Positions 34,151-44,619 of a stretch of 64,000 nt of DNA are shown here, piece after piece. A model generated the notes under the pieces. It saw only the letters and a program-made list of their open reading frames with translations, was not told the DNA's origin and did no database searches. Source of the DNA: Heliorestis convoluta (GTDB taxonomy: Bacteria > Bacillota > Desulfitobacteriia > Heliobacteriales > Heliobacteriaceae); NCBI RefSeq assembly GCF_009649955.1, contig NZ_CP045875.1, forward strand, positions 3,154,982-3,218,981. Direction: 5' to 3'. Position 1 is the first letter of the stretch, and every line of letters begins with the position of its first letter. Position numbers and translations under genes: made by a program.

Positions 34151-34699
34151 ATGAAAAAAATGCTCACAGCAATGACCGTGCTAGTGTTGGCTCTCCTCTT
34201 ATCAGGATGCCTTTTTTCCAAAAAAGAAGAAGTTACGCTAGGACTTCCTGACATTCGAGAAGTCGCTTCCTTAGTCTCTGTAAGTCTAATCACCGATCTA
34301 GTTGTTGCCATACCGCCAGAAGCGAGCGGTTCTTGGAATTTACCCTTTATGAAAAAAAGCTACCTTGCTGTCGGCGAAGCAGAAATATTAATTGGTATAG
34401 ATGTCAACAAAATAGAAGAATACAAGGTGAACGATGGTGTCGTAACGGTAAAGCTACCCGAGCCAGAAATCATCAAGAAAAGCTTTGATCCAGAGAAGTG
34501 GACCTATTGGGATGATGGTACCGGTATTTTTAGAAAAGTGTCGCCGAAAGATGTTCATAAAGCAGAAGCGATTGCCTTGCAGCAGTTAGAAGATAAGTTG
34601 AGGCGTTCGGAAGTTATGGAGGTAGCCCATAGCAATGCGAAGAGGACAATTGAGAAGTTTTTATTGCAAAGTGGGGCAAGGGAAGTCCTGTTTGAGTGA
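34151..34699 (+). CDS. DUF4230 lipoprotein
   Basis: The 182-aa precursor has a lipobox LLLSGC near residue 20, so it should be a membrane-anchored lipoprotein. The rest fits DUF4230: beta-rich with GEAEILIGIDVNKIEEYKV and VTVKLPEPEIIKKSFDPEKWTYWDDG, and a helical end rich in Arg/Lys. AAGGAG lies before ATG. Function unknown. It is convergent with azlD and no clear terminator lies between. Confidence 0.82.
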   Translation: MKKMLTAMTVLVLALLLSGCLFSKKEEVTLGLPDIREVASLVSVSLITDLVVAIPPEASGSWNLPFMKKSYLAVGEAEILIGIDVNKIEEYKVNDGVVTVKLPEPEIIKKSFDPEKWTYWDDGTGIFRKVSPKDVHKAEAIALQQLEDKLRRSEVMEVAHSNAKRTIEKFLLQSGAREVLFE

Positions 34700-34717
34700 T
34701 TTATAAAAGAGACCCAA

Positions 34718-35017
34718 TCAAAGTATCTCCCACAAAAAAACACCAACAATCGCCCCAAAAACAACAACAATCACATTGCTCTGCCGCCAGGCTAGCAAGA
34801 AAGCAATGAGCCCCCCAAAAAGAGCCGAAGCAAACTGGCCTGTAGACGTCAAAATACCGGGAAAGATTAATGCACCAATCACAGCAACAGGAATATACTT
34901 CAAAAAGCTGTTCCAAAAAGGAGGCAGCTTTTTTTCTTTGATTACTAGAAAGGGCAGCAAGCGAGGCAGATACGTTACCAGTGCCATGGCGATCACAAGA
35001 AGCAATAAATTATTCAC
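34718..35017 (-). CDS. azlD: Branched-chain amino acid transport protein AzlD
   Basis: The 99-aa protein has three to four membrane segments and the AzlD opening LVTYLPRLLPFLV. With AzlC it exports branched-chain amino acids or analogues. GTG 35017 overlaps the azlC stop and follows AAGGAAGGTG; an upstream start within azlC is less likely. Confidence 0.9.
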   Translation of the reverse strand: MNNLLLLVIAMALVTYLPRLLPFLVIKEKKLPPFWNSFLKYIPVAVIGALIFPGILTSTGQFASALFGGLIAFLLAWRQSNVIVVVFGAIVGVFLWEIL

Positions 35018-35723
35018 TCGAAGGAGCACCTTCCTTTTGGTCAATCATAGCGCCTACAAAAGCAGCGACTAAAGCAGAAAGCAGTAGAGACCAACCAACC
35101 GATAAGGGTGCAAAAAAAGGAAGCCAGGTCAAAAGAATGTGCGTTGCAGCAGCCAAGAGGAAAACAAGTACAAAAGGTCGTGAAGTTTTCAAAGCAGGGA
35201 CAATTAAGCCGATGAACATGGCGTAAAGAGCGATCCCCATACTCGCTTGCAAGGTAACAGGCAAGCCCGAAGCAAGCAAAAGACCGAGCCAGGTACCACC
35301 GACCCAAGCTATATAGGCTGTAAAATTAAGGCCTAGTAAGAAAATAGGCGTGAGATAGGCTTCTTTGCGCAGTGTTGCAACGGAAAATGATTCGTCAGTA
35401 AGACCGAAAGCAATAAAAGGTAAAAAAGATCTTGGGGTATCCCCTTCCAATCGCTGCGACAGAGAAGCCGACATCAGCAAATGACGCAGATTCAGCATAA
35501 AAGTTGTCAACACAATTTCCCCGAAAAAAGAGCCTAGGCTGATCAAGTTAACAGCAATAAACTGACTGGCACCAGCAAAGACAAGAAAAGAAAGAAGCAT
35601 CGTGATAGAATCAGGAATGCCTGCTGAGCGAGCCACAACACCGAAGGTAATGGCAATGGGAATGTAACCAATGGCAATCGGAAAAGCCGCCTTAATTCCG
35701 TCACGAAGTGTTAATGATGTCAC
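35010..35723 (-). CDS. azlC: Branched-chain amino acid permease AzlC
   Basis: The 237-aa membrane protein shows the AzlC core PIAIGYIPIAITFGVVARSAG, AGASQFIAVNL and LRHLLMSASLSQ. It forms the exporter with AzlD, whose start overlaps its end. It begins four bases within the end of the MATE gene (ATGA overlap), so the three genes are probably one operon. Confidence 0.93.
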   Translation of the reverse strand: MTSLTLRDGIKAAFPIAIGYIPIAITFGVVARSAGIPDSITMLLSFLVFAGASQFIAVNLISLGSFFGEIVLTTFMLNLRHLLMSASLSQRLEGDTPRSFLPFIAFGLTDESFSVATLRKEAYLTPIFLLGLNFTAYIAWVGGTWLGLLLASGLPVTLQASMGIALYAMFIGLIVPALKTSRPFVLVFLLAAATHILLTWLPFFAPLSVGWSLLLSALVAAFVGAMIDQKEGAPSSE

Positions 35724-37036
35724 GATGCATTCCTTTCTGTAAGAGATCTTTTTACCCCAAACTTACGATTATATAAAAAGATAAAAGCGCTTGTACAAGC
35801 TTCGGCTACCGGAATGGCCAACCAGATCCCGTAAAGGCCAAGCCAGGGAGGTAGCAACCAGAGAAAGAGCAAGACAAGAATAAAGCCGCGGCTGAGTGTA
35901 ATCAGGATAGACAAGCGAATCTGACCCGTAGATTGATAGTAGTAAGCATAGACCAGGTTATAACCTAAAAAAAGATAACTAAGGAAGAAAAGCGATATTC
36001 CTTGCACAGTCAAATTATAGAGCGCCTCCGTTGGTACATCGAAAAGAGCAACAAGGCCATCGGCAAAAAACCAACCTATGATTAGAGCAATAGCACCCAT
36101 CGATAAAGCGGTCTGCAAAGCCAAACGCAAACTACTGTGCATTCGCTCTAGCAGCGCTGCTCCATAATGAAAGCTTGCAATCGGTTGCAAGGCCAAACCG
36201 ACACCAATAAAGAGCAAGAGCATCACAAGATGAATGTAATTGACAATGGCATAAGCGGCAACACCAATTTCCCCGAGAAACTTCATAAAAGTAACATTGT
36301 ACCCAATCATCGCAGCAGCAATAGAAATTTCAGCCACAAAACTAGGAAAACCAATGGTGAAAATCTCTCCTACCACAGGACGAGATAAGGAAGTCTTAAC
36401 CAGCTTTAAGTGACTTCCAGGGCGGAAAAAATGAGCTAACAATACGCAAAAGCCAATAACCGTACTCAGAATGGTTGCATAAGCAGCGCCCTTCACACCC
36501 CAGCCAAACTGAAAAATGAAAAGATAATTAAAGATAATATTAAAGAGAGAGGTCGCAATTAAAGCACCTGTAGCTAGGTATGGGTTACCATCGTTCCGTA
36601 CAAAAAGGCTTAAGATGTTTTCAAGAACATAGATAATACCAAACATGAGTAAAATCGATAAATAATCAATCACGTAGGGCATAATCACTTCATTGGCCCC
36701 AAAAAACACAGCCAAGCGATCAACTTGCCAGAGACTTACCAAAAGAAGCAAGCCAATAATAGAAATCGCTAAAAAGAAAGAATGGGTAAAAATAACTCGT
36801 GCCTGTTGTAACTCTTTTTGCCCTAGGGCGATGGAATATAGGGTGGCCCCACCAACGCCAATCCACAAAGAAATCGAAAAAAAGATAGAAAACGCAGGGA
36901 AGGCAACATTAACGCCAGCTAAACCATGAGGTCCCACGCCGTGGCTGACGAAGATGCCATCTAGGACGATGTTAATAGACATCAAAAACATACCCAACAC
37001 AGAAGGAATGAGGTAACTAAAGAAAAGTTTACGCAT
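35720..37036 (-). CDS. MATE family efflux transporter
   Basis: The 438-aa protein has twelve predicted membrane segments in two similar halves, starting with LIPSVLGMFLMSINIVLDGIFVSHGVG, the MATE NorM/DinF-like pattern. It should export cationic compounds by Na+ or H+ antiport. It heads the minus-strand operon with azlC and azlD. Confidence 0.92.
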   Translation of the reverse strand: MRKLFFSYLIPSVLGMFLMSINIVLDGIFVSHGVGPHGLAGVNVAFPAFSIFFSISLWIGVGGATLYSIALGQKELQQARVIFTHSFFLAISIIGLLLLVSLWQVDRLAVFFGANEVIMPYVIDYLSILLMFGIIYVLENILSLFVRNDGNPYLATGALIATSLFNIIFNYLFIFQFGWGVKGAAYATILSTVIGFCVLLAHFFRPGSHLKLVKTSLSRPVVGEIFTIGFPSFVAEISIAAAMIGYNVTFMKFLGEIGVAAYAIVNYIHLVMLLLFIGVGLALQPIASFHYGAALLERMHSSLRLALQTALSMGAIALIIGWFFADGLVALFDVPTEALYNLTVQGISLFFLSYLFLGYNLVYAYYYQSTGQIRLSILITLSRGFILVLLFLWLLPPWLGLYGIWLAIPVAEACTSAFIFLYNRKFGVKRSLTERNAS

Positions 37037-37339
37037 CGGTGTTTCTCTAAGTTTTACAATCGCTTCAGACAGAATGAAAGCCTCCTCGAAAGTGTAGGTT
37101 CTCTATCACTTTCATGAACTCATAAGAAATCGATCTTCATTACCTTGTTATTATAACCCATAAGGCCAATCCTTTCTAAGGGATAAAAAAGATAGACAAT
37201 TTGGATATTTCTGATCATGAACTATTGTCCAAACAACATGCTATAATTTGCACAATCATTGATGTAATTGTACAGAATAACTTTGATATATCACGATAGA
37301 TAAGATTGTTCTGTCCTTCCAGAAGAAAGGACCTTCAGG
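37037..37339. other. Divergent promoter region
   Basis: This 303-bp gap separates the divergent MATE and transporter-like genes. On plus an extended -10 (TGCTATAAT, TATAAT at 37242-37247) is visible, with no matching -35. On minus the region is AT-rich near 37140. I see no gene, RNA or large inverted repeat. Confidence 0.45.
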
Positions 37340-38710
37340 ATGAGAAACATATGTAAAATAGCACTTTTCGCTTTAGCAGGTATGCATCTAGCAAAGCCTT
37401 TTGTCGGTGTAGACCTTACGATACCTCTCTTTGTCGTAACAGTGCTTGTCTTCATAACGGGAATCCAGATTATGGACAAAGGCTTTCGTCTGATCACCTT
37501 TATCTTTTTGGGGATAGGGATATTGCTGCTATTTTGGTATGATCATTCTTTTATCACCTGGGCTCAGGCGGCCAACTCCTTAACCAACGTTGTGGCCATC
37601 GTTGCGATTATGCAATTGTTTGCAATTCCCATTACAATCGGAGAATATGACAAAGCCATTCGATACTGGATTAGCCGATCGTCGCAAGGAGAAAAAGGCC
37701 TTTTTCTGCTCACTACAACAGGAACGCATTTTTTAACGAGTTTACTTATGTTTGGCTCCATTCCCGTCATGATCTCCATTCTAGGCAATACCTTAAAAAA
37801 CTGTGTATCCCATTATCAAAAGTTTATTGCTACAGCTACATCTCGTGGCTATGGACTGGCTGCTTTATGGGCGCCTGGCGCAATTAATCTCTTTTTAGTA
37901 ATGCAAGCCACCGGTGTTGCTTGGTCTTCGATCGTTCTACCGGGCTTACTACTAGCCTTTATTGGCATTTTCCTCTCCTACTTCTTAGAGAAAAAACTCA
38001 GTTTTGCTTCGAATAATGAAGCCCCCATCCAGATCGATCAAGGAAACCTACCTAGAAGAGAAGCACGTAATAAAATTGTCCATCTCATCGTAGTCTTAGC
38101 AAGCCTAATTGCCTTCGTTGTGCTTTTCGATCAAAGAAACATTGGCGCTGCTACCAATCGAGTTATGCTAGCTGTAGCGCTGGTGACACTTCTTTGGACA
38201 ATTCTCCATCTTTCAAAGCCGAGCTTTTCTGAGACTCTGAGGAACTACTGGAACAAGGACGCCTTAAAAACAATTGATCTTGCCCCTTTTTTGATCGCCA
38301 TGGGCCTCTTCTCAGGCGCTTTAGAACAGTCTGGCTTTATGATAATTCTTCAATATACATTACAAAGTTACGTCAATGGCTTGGGCTTATCGGCTGTAGC
38401 TGTCATACCGCTGGCGATAATTGCTACATCACTTGTGGGAATCCACCCCTTTATAACGATTGTTATGTTCGGAAAAATCTTAACACCCATCGAACTGCCT
38501 TTTTCTGATATTTCTCTGGCCTTGTGCCTTGCTTTAGGTGGCTCCATTTCATACATCATCTCACCTTTTGCAGGCGTCACCATCGCAATTGCCAAATATC
38601 TCGATAGTTCTATTAGAGATGTTTCAATTCGGTGGAACTGGCTCTTTGTATTGCTCTACTTCATCGTAGGAGTTCTTTTTGCTTATTATTGGGGAGCTTG
38701 GATAGAGTAG
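37340..38710 (+). CDS. Multi-pass membrane protein, ion-transporter-like, unknown
   Basis: The 456-aa protein has about eleven to twelve hydrophobic segments, a central charged loop (about 235-250) and conserved-looking TGTHFLTSLLMFGSIPVM and ATSLVGIHPFITIVMFG segments, in symmetric positions of the two halves. That two-fold pattern with Pro/Gly-containing loops fits the ion transporter superfamily (dicarboxylate, citrate, arsenite-type), but I cannot assign a family. AGAAAGGACC precedes ATG. Confidence 0.65.
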   Translation: MRNICKIALFALAGMHLAKPFVGVDLTIPLFVVTVLVFITGIQIMDKGFRLITFIFLGIGILLLFWYDHSFITWAQAANSLTNVVAIVAIMQLFAIPITIGEYDKAIRYWISRSSQGEKGLFLLTTTGTHFLTSLLMFGSIPVMISILGNTLKNCVSHYQKFIATATSRGYGLAALWAPGAINLFLVMQATGVAWSSIVLPGLLLAFIGIFLSYFLEKKLSFASNNEAPIQIDQGNLPRREARNKIVHLIVVLASLIAFVVLFDQRNIGAATNRVMLAVALVTLLWTILHLSKPSFSETLRNYWNKDALKTIDLAPFLIAMGLFSGALEQSGFMIILQYTLQSYVNGLGLSAVAVIPLAIIATSLVGIHPFITIVMFGKILTPIELPFSDISLALCLALGGSISYIISPFAGVTIAIAKYLDSSIRDVSIRWNWLFVLLYFIVGVLFAYYWGAWIE

Positions 38711-38812
38711 ATGAGAAAGGATTAATAGAAAATAAATTTCCAGCTAAAAGGGTTTTCTAAAAGTTATCAGGAAATAATGTGGTAATGCACTGTCATAGAG
38801 GAGGGTTAAGAG

Positions 38813-40564
38813 TTGATCAAAAAGACAAAAATTGTCTGTACTGTAGGACCGAGTACAGATCAAGAGACTGTATTAGATCAGATGATAGCAGCAGGTATGA
38901 ACATTGCCCGGTTTAACTTTTCTCATGGCACTCATGCTGATCATAGCAAGCGAATCGCGATGGTGCGAGCAGCTGCACAAAGGTCACGAAAACCGATTGC
39001 GCTCATGCTTGATACCAAAGGACCGGAAATGCGCGTCGGTCAATTTGTCGATCAAAAAGTGTACTTACAAGCAGGGCAAAAGTTTACCTTAACAGCCCAG
39101 GATAGAATGGGTACTGCCGAAGGTGTGTCTGTAACCTATAAGAATTTACCCCAAGAAGTCTGGCCAGGAGTGAAAATTTTACTGGCCGATGGTTTAATTA
39201 GCTTGGTGGTAGACAAAGTCGAAGGCACTGAGATTATTACAACCGTTCAAAACAGCGGTGAGATTCACAATAACAAGCGAGTGGCCGTACCGGGTGTGCT
39301 GATCAACTTACCACCTTTATCAGAGCAAGATATCAAAGATCTTTACTTTGGCGTAGAACAAGACATGGACTGTATCGCTGCTTCTTTTGTACAAAGAGCT
39401 TCTGATATTTTAGCCATTCGTAAAGTTTTAGAAGATGCTGGCGGTGATATGGCCATCATTGCCAAGATAGAAAGCCCAACGGGTGTTGATCACATAGATG
39501 AAATCTTACATGTAGCCGATGGCATCATGGTGGCTCGTGGCGATCTAGGCATTGAAATACCAGCAGAAGATGTACCGCTTGTTCAAAAAATGTTAATACA
39601 AAAGTGTAATCAACAGGGTAAGCCTGTCATTACAGCAACGCAAATGCTTGAGTCCATGATGGTCAATCCCAGGCCAACAAGAGCGGAAGCAAGCGATGTG
39701 GCCAACGCCATTATGGACGGCACCGATGCTGTCATGTTAAGTGGTGAAACAGCGGCAGGTCTCTATCCCGTAGAAGCCGTAGAAACAATGGCTCGAATCG
39801 CCATTCGAACAGAAAAAGATTTGCGGTATGAGAATTTGTTTTTACAAAAAGGCATGACCATAGAAAGCACAACGACCGATGGCGTAAGCCATGCGACCGT
39901 ACAGATGGCCCATGAACTCGGTGCAACAGCCATTGTCACAGCAACCTATTCGGGCTATACGGCTCGTATGGTCTCGAAATATCGACCGAAAGCGCCCATT
40001 ATTGCTTTAACACCGAAGGAAAAAACAACAAGAGTGGCCCAGTTACTCTGGGGTGTCTACCCTTTGTTGACGAAGCGCTTCCAGAACTCCGATGAAATTG
40101 TGAATGATGGTTTAGGCGTTGCAACCCAGGCAGAACTCATTCAAAATGGCGATCTTGTGATCGTAACGGCAGGCATGCCTTTTGGAACGCCTGGCACAAC
40201 CAATATGATTCGTGTACATCTTGTAGCCCATGTAATTCTTCGAGGTCAAGGGATCGGACATGAATCAGTGCAAGGAAAAGTGCGCTTAATCAAAAATTAT
40301 GAAGATCTACATAAATTTCAAGAAGGCGATATCATGGTGGTAGCTGGTATCGATGAAGAAACAGCACCCTATGCTACAAAAGCAGCAGCTCTTATTACAG
40401 AAGAAGCGGGCTTATCTTCGAACGCAGTCATTGTGGGCATTAACTGCAGGATCCCTGTTATCGTCAATGCAGGAGGCGCTTTGGCGTCGTTGCAAGATGG
40501 CATGATTGTAACTGTTGATGCTTTACGTGGTTTTGTTTATGAAGGTGAGATTCAGGTGCGGTAG
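38813..40564 (+). CDS. pyk: Pyruvate kinase with C-terminal PEP-utilising domain
   Basis: The 583-aa enzyme makes pyruvate and ATP from PEP and ADP. It shows TKIVCTVGPSTD, NIARFNFSHG, the LDTKGPEMR segment and the active-site MVARGDLGIEIP, then TRAEASDVANAIMDGTDA. The last ~110 residues are the extra C' domain with TEEAGLSSNAVIVG, common in Bacillus and Clostridia. TTG 38813 follows GAGGAGGG. A terminator follows. Confidence 0.97.
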   Translation: MIKKTKIVCTVGPSTDQETVLDQMIAAGMNIARFNFSHGTHADHSKRIAMVRAAAQRSRKPIALMLDTKGPEMRVGQFVDQKVYLQAGQKFTLTAQDRMGTAEGVSVTYKNLPQEVWPGVKILLADGLISLVVDKVEGTEIITTVQNSGEIHNNKRVAVPGVLINLPPLSEQDIKDLYFGVEQDMDCIAASFVQRASDILAIRKVLEDAGGDMAIIAKIESPTGVDHIDEILHVADGIMVARGDLGIEIPAEDVPLVQKMLIQKCNQQGKPVITATQMLESMMVNPRPTRAEASDVANAIMDGTDAVMLSGETAAGLYPVEAVETMARIAIRTEKDLRYENLFLQKGMTIESTTTDGVSHATVQMAHELGATAIVTATYSGYTARMVSKYRPKAPIIALTPKEKTTRVAQLLWGVYPLLTKRFQNSDEIVNDGLGVATQAELIQNGDLVIVTAGMPFGTPGTTNMIRVHLVAHVILRGQGIGHESVQGKVRLIKNYEDLHKFQEGDIMVVAGIDEETAPYATKAAALITEEAGLSSNAVIVGINCRIPVIVNAGGALASLQDGMIVTVDALRGFVYEGEIQVR

Positions 40565-40581
40565 AAGTTCTATGATCACAA

Positions 40582-40612
40582 CGAAAACCGACCAGATTGG
40601 TCGGTTTTCGTC
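40582..40612 (+). terminator. Rho-independent terminator
   Basis: CGAAAACCGACCA pairs with TGGTCGGTTTTCG around a GAT loop, with a weak T run. It ends pyk. Confidence 0.75.
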
Positions 40613-40695
40613 TGCAATAAGGTACTTGTTTTTATAGTCCTCTTAATTTTCTCAATGATTACATCTTGAATTAAACTCCAAAAAGCTGTCGCAAT

Positions 40696-41301
40696 TCATC
40701 CTCCATAATGTCTAACTCGAAAGCCGACTCCGATTTGTTCTGCAATCTTACGGCACGCTTCAATATCTTTTTGTGGCAGAATATCAACGACCGATACAAT
40801 AACATGAGTTACATAGCTTTTGCATTGCAAAGCAAAATCTAGTAGAGCCTGAAAGGATTTTTCTCCATACATCGATTTACACAAGCTTTGATAGTCTTCC
40901 CCATTTTTAGCATTTAAACTAATCGAAATAGCATCGACGCAGTCTTTAAGCGATGGCGTAATGTCATAGCCATTAATCAAATTTCCATGGCCATTTGTAT
41001 TGATCCGAACTTGAAGCGGATAAGTGGCTTTCAGTGCTTTACAAATTTTGAGAACCTCGTCAGTTCGAAGCATCGGTTCGCCATAGCCGCAGAAGACAAA
41101 CTCATGCAACTGTGAGATATCCCATTTTTTAACATCTTGTAATACTTCATCGACAGTGGGTTCTTGATCCAACCAAAGATCATATCCGCTCGAAAGACCT
41201 GCAGGACTGTTGCGAACACAAAAAGTACAGTCGCAGGTACAGCGGTTGGTAATGTTGAGATAGAGGGAGCTTCCTATTCGATAGGTGATCATAAGGCTCA
41301 A
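40696..41301 (-). CDS. TatD-linked radical SAM protein
   Basis: The 201-aa protein has the radical SAM CX3CX2C cluster motif in NRCTCDCTFCVR and the GYGEPML segment binding SAM. It is short, without SPASM or extra cluster domains. The pattern matches the TIGR04038 family usually beside tatD, but tatD is not here. Substrate unknown. The gene is on the minus strand between pyk and a lipoprotein gene. Confidence 0.85.
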   Translation of the reverse strand: MSLMITYRIGSSLYLNITNRCTCDCTFCVRNSPAGLSSGYDLWLDQEPTVDEVLQDVKKWDISQLHEFVFCGYGEPMLRTDEVLKICKALKATYPLQVRINTNGHGNLINGYDITPSLKDCVDAISISLNAKNGEDYQSLCKSMYGEKSFQALLDFALQCKSYVTHVIVSVVDILPQKDIEACRKIAEQIGVGFRVRHYGG

Positions 41302-41483
41302 ATCCTTTTTAGCAAAGAATATGCAAGAGTCGAACTTATTGTATCAAAAGGGTAAGGGTTCTTCAATTTTTCCTTTGGCTTTAGACCTGCTAAAGGTCGG
41401 AACTTTTCTTTCATTGTGATATACTAGAATCAAAAAACGAGGTCACAATAAAAAGTCGAATCAAATTGAGTACGAGGTGTCCA

Positions 41484-42059
41484 ATGAAAAGAGAACATAG
41501 TAAACTTTATCAAGCAAAAACTAGAGTAAAGACTTTAGCCTTCCCGTTATTATTACTCCTCTTAGCCCTTTTCCTTACAGCATGCGGCCCTCAGAAAGAA
41601 GAGGTGCAAAAGGGCGCCTTAGATTACCAAAAAATTTATCAGCAGAAAACCTTGTATGTAGGTGATGCAAGCAAAGTTGGAAACATGACAAACTTGCTTT
41701 ACTACAACGATTACAGAGAAGGCATTGCCTTACAGACGGATGCGGAGCCTTATGGTATCACTGTGAATTATGAGATGCCTGAAGAGCTGGCTCAAAAAGA
41801 AGTTATCCCTGTAACCGACGAGATGCTTCAAAATGCAGCCTTGATGTTTTGCCTTATTGACAACGTAGATCAGATCACCTTTGCTTTTCATGAGGAGCAA
41901 GATATCAACAGCATCGCTTTTTCGAGAGAGCAATTCAATGTGCTTTTTGAAAAAGATATAAGAGTATATGGTTCTTCATGGGAAGTGTTTCAGAATGATT
42001 TTGTTTCTTTGTTGGAGCAACAAGAATGGCGAGAGGGCTTTTTTGATTTGCAACAATAA
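41484..42059 (+). CDS. DUF4825 lipoprotein
   Basis: The 191-aa precursor has a hydrophobic segment ending in the lipobox LTAC, so it is probably lipid-anchored. The body matches DUF4825: YVGDASKVGNMTNLLYYNDY, EPYGITVNYE, and LMFCLIDNVDQITFAF. ATG 41484 follows AGGTGTCC weakly; the frame also opens at 41466. Function unknown. Confidence 0.78.
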   Translation: MKREHSKLYQAKTRVKTLAFPLLLLLLALFLTACGPQKEEVQKGALDYQKIYQQKTLYVGDASKVGNMTNLLYYNDYREGIALQTDAEPYGITVNYEMPEELAQKEVIPVTDEMLQNAALMFCLIDNVDQITFAFHEEQDINSIAFSREQFNVLFEKDIRVYGSSWEVFQNDFVSLLEQQEWREGFFDLQQ

Positions 42060-42098
42060 GCTTCAAAAGATAGCCAGTCCTTTGTAACCCTAACTTGA

Positions 42099-42143
42099 AA
42101 GAAGAGTTGATCCCGTTCTTGGGATCGACTCTTCTTTTTGTTT
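42099..42143 (+). terminator. Rho-independent terminator
   Basis: AAGAAGAGTTGATCCC (42099-42114) pairs with GGGATCGACTCTTCTT (42121-42136), followed by a T run. Confidence 0.9.
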
Positions 42144-42306
42144 TTTACGTTAAGAAGGTACTAATATCAAGAAACCTGTTAGATTGCAAAAATCCAAAAT
42201 ATGGAACAAAGTCATAATGTTTGAGAATATATCATAAGCAAGAGCGTGATAGAAAGCACTATGTAGAATGGGAGATGTAAAAAGTCGTCAAGGGAGGACG
42301 AGACGT

Positions 42307-44436
42307 GTGAGTAAAGAAGGGACCAACTGGCGCCCTAAAGTTGCTTCGAAATTTAGTTCTAGGATTTGGGTAAAAATTGTGCTGTCCATGGTGATCACAT
42401 CATCTTTGCTGGCAATTTTCGTAGGTGTCGTTGCCTATATGGAGAGCAGCAAACGAATTCAAGAACTGGCCAAAAACAATATGATAACCATGTCAGAAAA
42501 ACAAACGCAAGAATTTACCTATCTAATCTTGCAATCAGAAAGAGCCGTCGACGAGCTGGCAAAGCGTGCTGTGAGTTCTGTAGACATAGCGGCGTTACAA
42601 AATGATCCTGCTTATCTAGAGCGCTTTCTAGCCTATATGAATCCTGTTGTAGTAGAAGCAGCGGAAAACGCATCTGCTATGGCAATGTACCTCTATGTAA
42701 ATCCCGATATTACGGGACGAGTCGGAGAAATTTATTATGTAGATCTTCAAGGTACGGGCAATTATGTTTTAGATGTTGGACTGACTATAGAAGAATTTGA
42801 TCCCAATCTAGAGTATATGAGATGGTACTATGATCCAATCGATGCGAGACAAGGAATTTGGTCAGAACCCTATGAGTGGCATGAGTGGGACCATCTAGAT
42901 CTAGAAATGATATCTTATGCAAGGCCTGTCTATATAGGTCAGACCTTGCTAGGTGTTGTAGGGATTGATTTAAACTTTAAGTTTTTTGAAGACACCATTT
43001 TGGGGTATAACTTTTATGATCATGGTTTTGCCTATCTATTAGATGAAAAACAAAACTTTCTAGTTCACCCTGATCTACCGAGAGATGCCAATCTCAGAAC
43101 CATTATAGATGGTACTTTAAACTATGTAGCCGATGAAATCGAATCCACAGAATCAGGATATCTTAGCTATGATCATCCCCGTGGAAAAAGTGTTTTAAGC
43201 TATCATCTTCTGCCCAATGGTTGGGTTTTTGGATTGATCGTTGTAGAAAGTGACTTGCTCCATAATATTGAAAGCTTAAAGACAGCCTTGCTCTGGATTA
43301 TTGTAAGCGGTATGGCGCTGGTGGGATTGATTGCTTTATGGATCAGTCGTAAAATCTCCAAGCCTATCACCATGGTTACGAACTCTTTGCAAAAAATAGA
43401 GCAATACGATTTCACAGACGATAACTATCTCAGTACGGTAACATCCAATCGAGATGAGACAGGTACAATGGCCCAGGCTGTTGCCGTGATGAAGCAATCG
43501 ATGGCCAATCTAGTCAAAGAGATTCAAGAAAAGGCAAGTCAAACGAATGAATATGCCGAAAAGTTGAAAGTAGCAACGACTGAAACGAATGTTACGATTG
43601 ACCAGATCGCAAAAACGGTGGAGGAATTGGCCCAAGGAACATCAGAACAAGCAAGTAGCGCCAAAGAAGGTTTTGAACAGCTAGAGTTGTTGACAGAAGA
43701 TATGACGGAAGTGATGAACCACTCTCAGCAATCGCAACAGTTTGTGCAAGAAGCAGAAGAAGCCAATCAACAAGGTGTAGAGGCCGTTGAACGATTGCAA
43801 GATAATTTTCATGCTTACAATAAAATTTTAGAGCAGTTGGAGCAAAGCGTAACCCTTCTAAATAACAAATCGAGTTCTATCGGAAAAATAGTCACTGCTA
43901 TCGGATCGATTGCCGATCAAACGAACTTGCTGGCGCTCAATGCAGCCATTGAAGCAGCTCGCGCTGGAGAGCAAGGTCGAGGCTTTGCTGTAGTAGCCGA
44001 AGAAATACGCAAGCTTGCAGCGCAATCAGCCAATTCAACCGATGAAATTGCATCGATGATAGATGAGATTCGCCATGAAATTACTCGTACGAAAGAAAGC
44101 ATGAATGAAGCAACAGAAAAAGCCAAGTCATCGAATGAAGCGGTTCAGGAAACGAACCAATCTTTCCAAATGATTGAAAAGTCAGTACGCACTCTCTTTT
44201 CACAAGTAGATCAACTGAACCAAGGTCTTCTGAAAATTGATGAGAAAAAAGATAAGGTATTAAAAACGATCCAAGAGATCAATCGCAATTCCCAAGAAAA
44301 TGCGGCTTCTACAGAAGAAATATCGGCTTCGGTAGAAGAACAATCGGCAACGATGAACGTACTTGTTCAAATGGCTGACGATCTTCGAAAGATAGCAACT
44401 ATGCTCGAGCAGTCTGTTGAGCGATTTCGGTTATAG
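42307..44436 (+). CDS. Methyl-accepting chemotaxis protein, dCache sensor
   Basis: The 709-aa receptor has a membrane segment at about 25-47, an extracellular dCache domain (about 50-315, with [19 protein letters not shown]), a second membrane segment, a HAMP domain ([14 protein letters not shown]) and the cytoplasmic signalling domain with hairpin tip [19 protein letters not shown] 42307 follows GGGAGG by seven bases and is preferred to ATG 42268, which has no good box. The sensed molecule is unknown. A long hairpin follows at 44447-44500. Confidence 0.95.
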   Translation: MSKEGTNWRPKVASKFSSRIWVKIVLSMVITSSLLAIFVGVVAYMESSKRIQELAKNNMITMSEKQTQEFTYLILQSERAVDELAKRAVSSVDIAALQNDPAYLERFLAYMNPVVVEAAENASAMAMYLYVNPDITGRVGEIYYVDLQGTGNYVLDVGLTIEEFDPNLEYMRWYYDPIDARQGIWSEPYEWHEWDHLDLEMISYARPVYIGQTLLGVVGIDLNFKFFEDTILGYNFYDHGFAYLLDEKQNFLVHPDLPRDANLRTIIDGTLNYVADEIESTESGYLSYDHPRGKSVLSYHLLPNGWVFGLIVVESDLLHNIESLKTALLWIIVSGMALVGLIALWISRKISKPITMVTNSLQKIEQYDFTDDNYLSTVTSNRDETGTMAQAVAVMKQSMANLVKEIQEKASQTNEYAEKLKVATTETNVTIDQIAKTVEELAQGTSEQASSAKEGFEQLELLTEDMTEVMNHSQQSQQFVQEAEEANQQGVEAVERLQDNFHAYNKILEQLEQSVTLLNNKSSSIGKIVTAIGSIADQTNLLALNAAIEAARAGEQGRGFAVVAEEIRKLAAQSANSTDEIASMIDEIRHEITRTKESMNEATEKAKSSNEAVQETNQSFQMIEKSVRTLFSQVDQLNQGLLKIDEKKDKVLKTIQEINRNSQENAASTEEISASVEEQSATMNVLVQMADDLRKIATMLEQSVERFRL

Positions 44437-44446
44437 CGTATAGAAC

Positions 44447-44500
44447 ACAAGGCGATGGTTCTCCCTGTTATGAAAAAATACAGGAGAACCATCGCCTTGT
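44447..44500 (+). terminator. Long terminator hairpin
   Basis: ACAAGGCGATGGTTCTCC pairs with GGAGAACCATCGCCTTGT around an AT-rich loop, followed by TACTTCTTT. It ends the chemoreceptor gene. Confidence 0.7.
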
Positions 44501-44619
44501 ACTTCTTTGTGCACCCTTTCTTGTTCTTGGAGCTTTACCCCTTTCGTAGTCACATAGTATAATTTAGGGTATGCCAGTCAGATTATGGCTGCCATTTTCG
44601 AAAGGGGTTTCCATAGAAG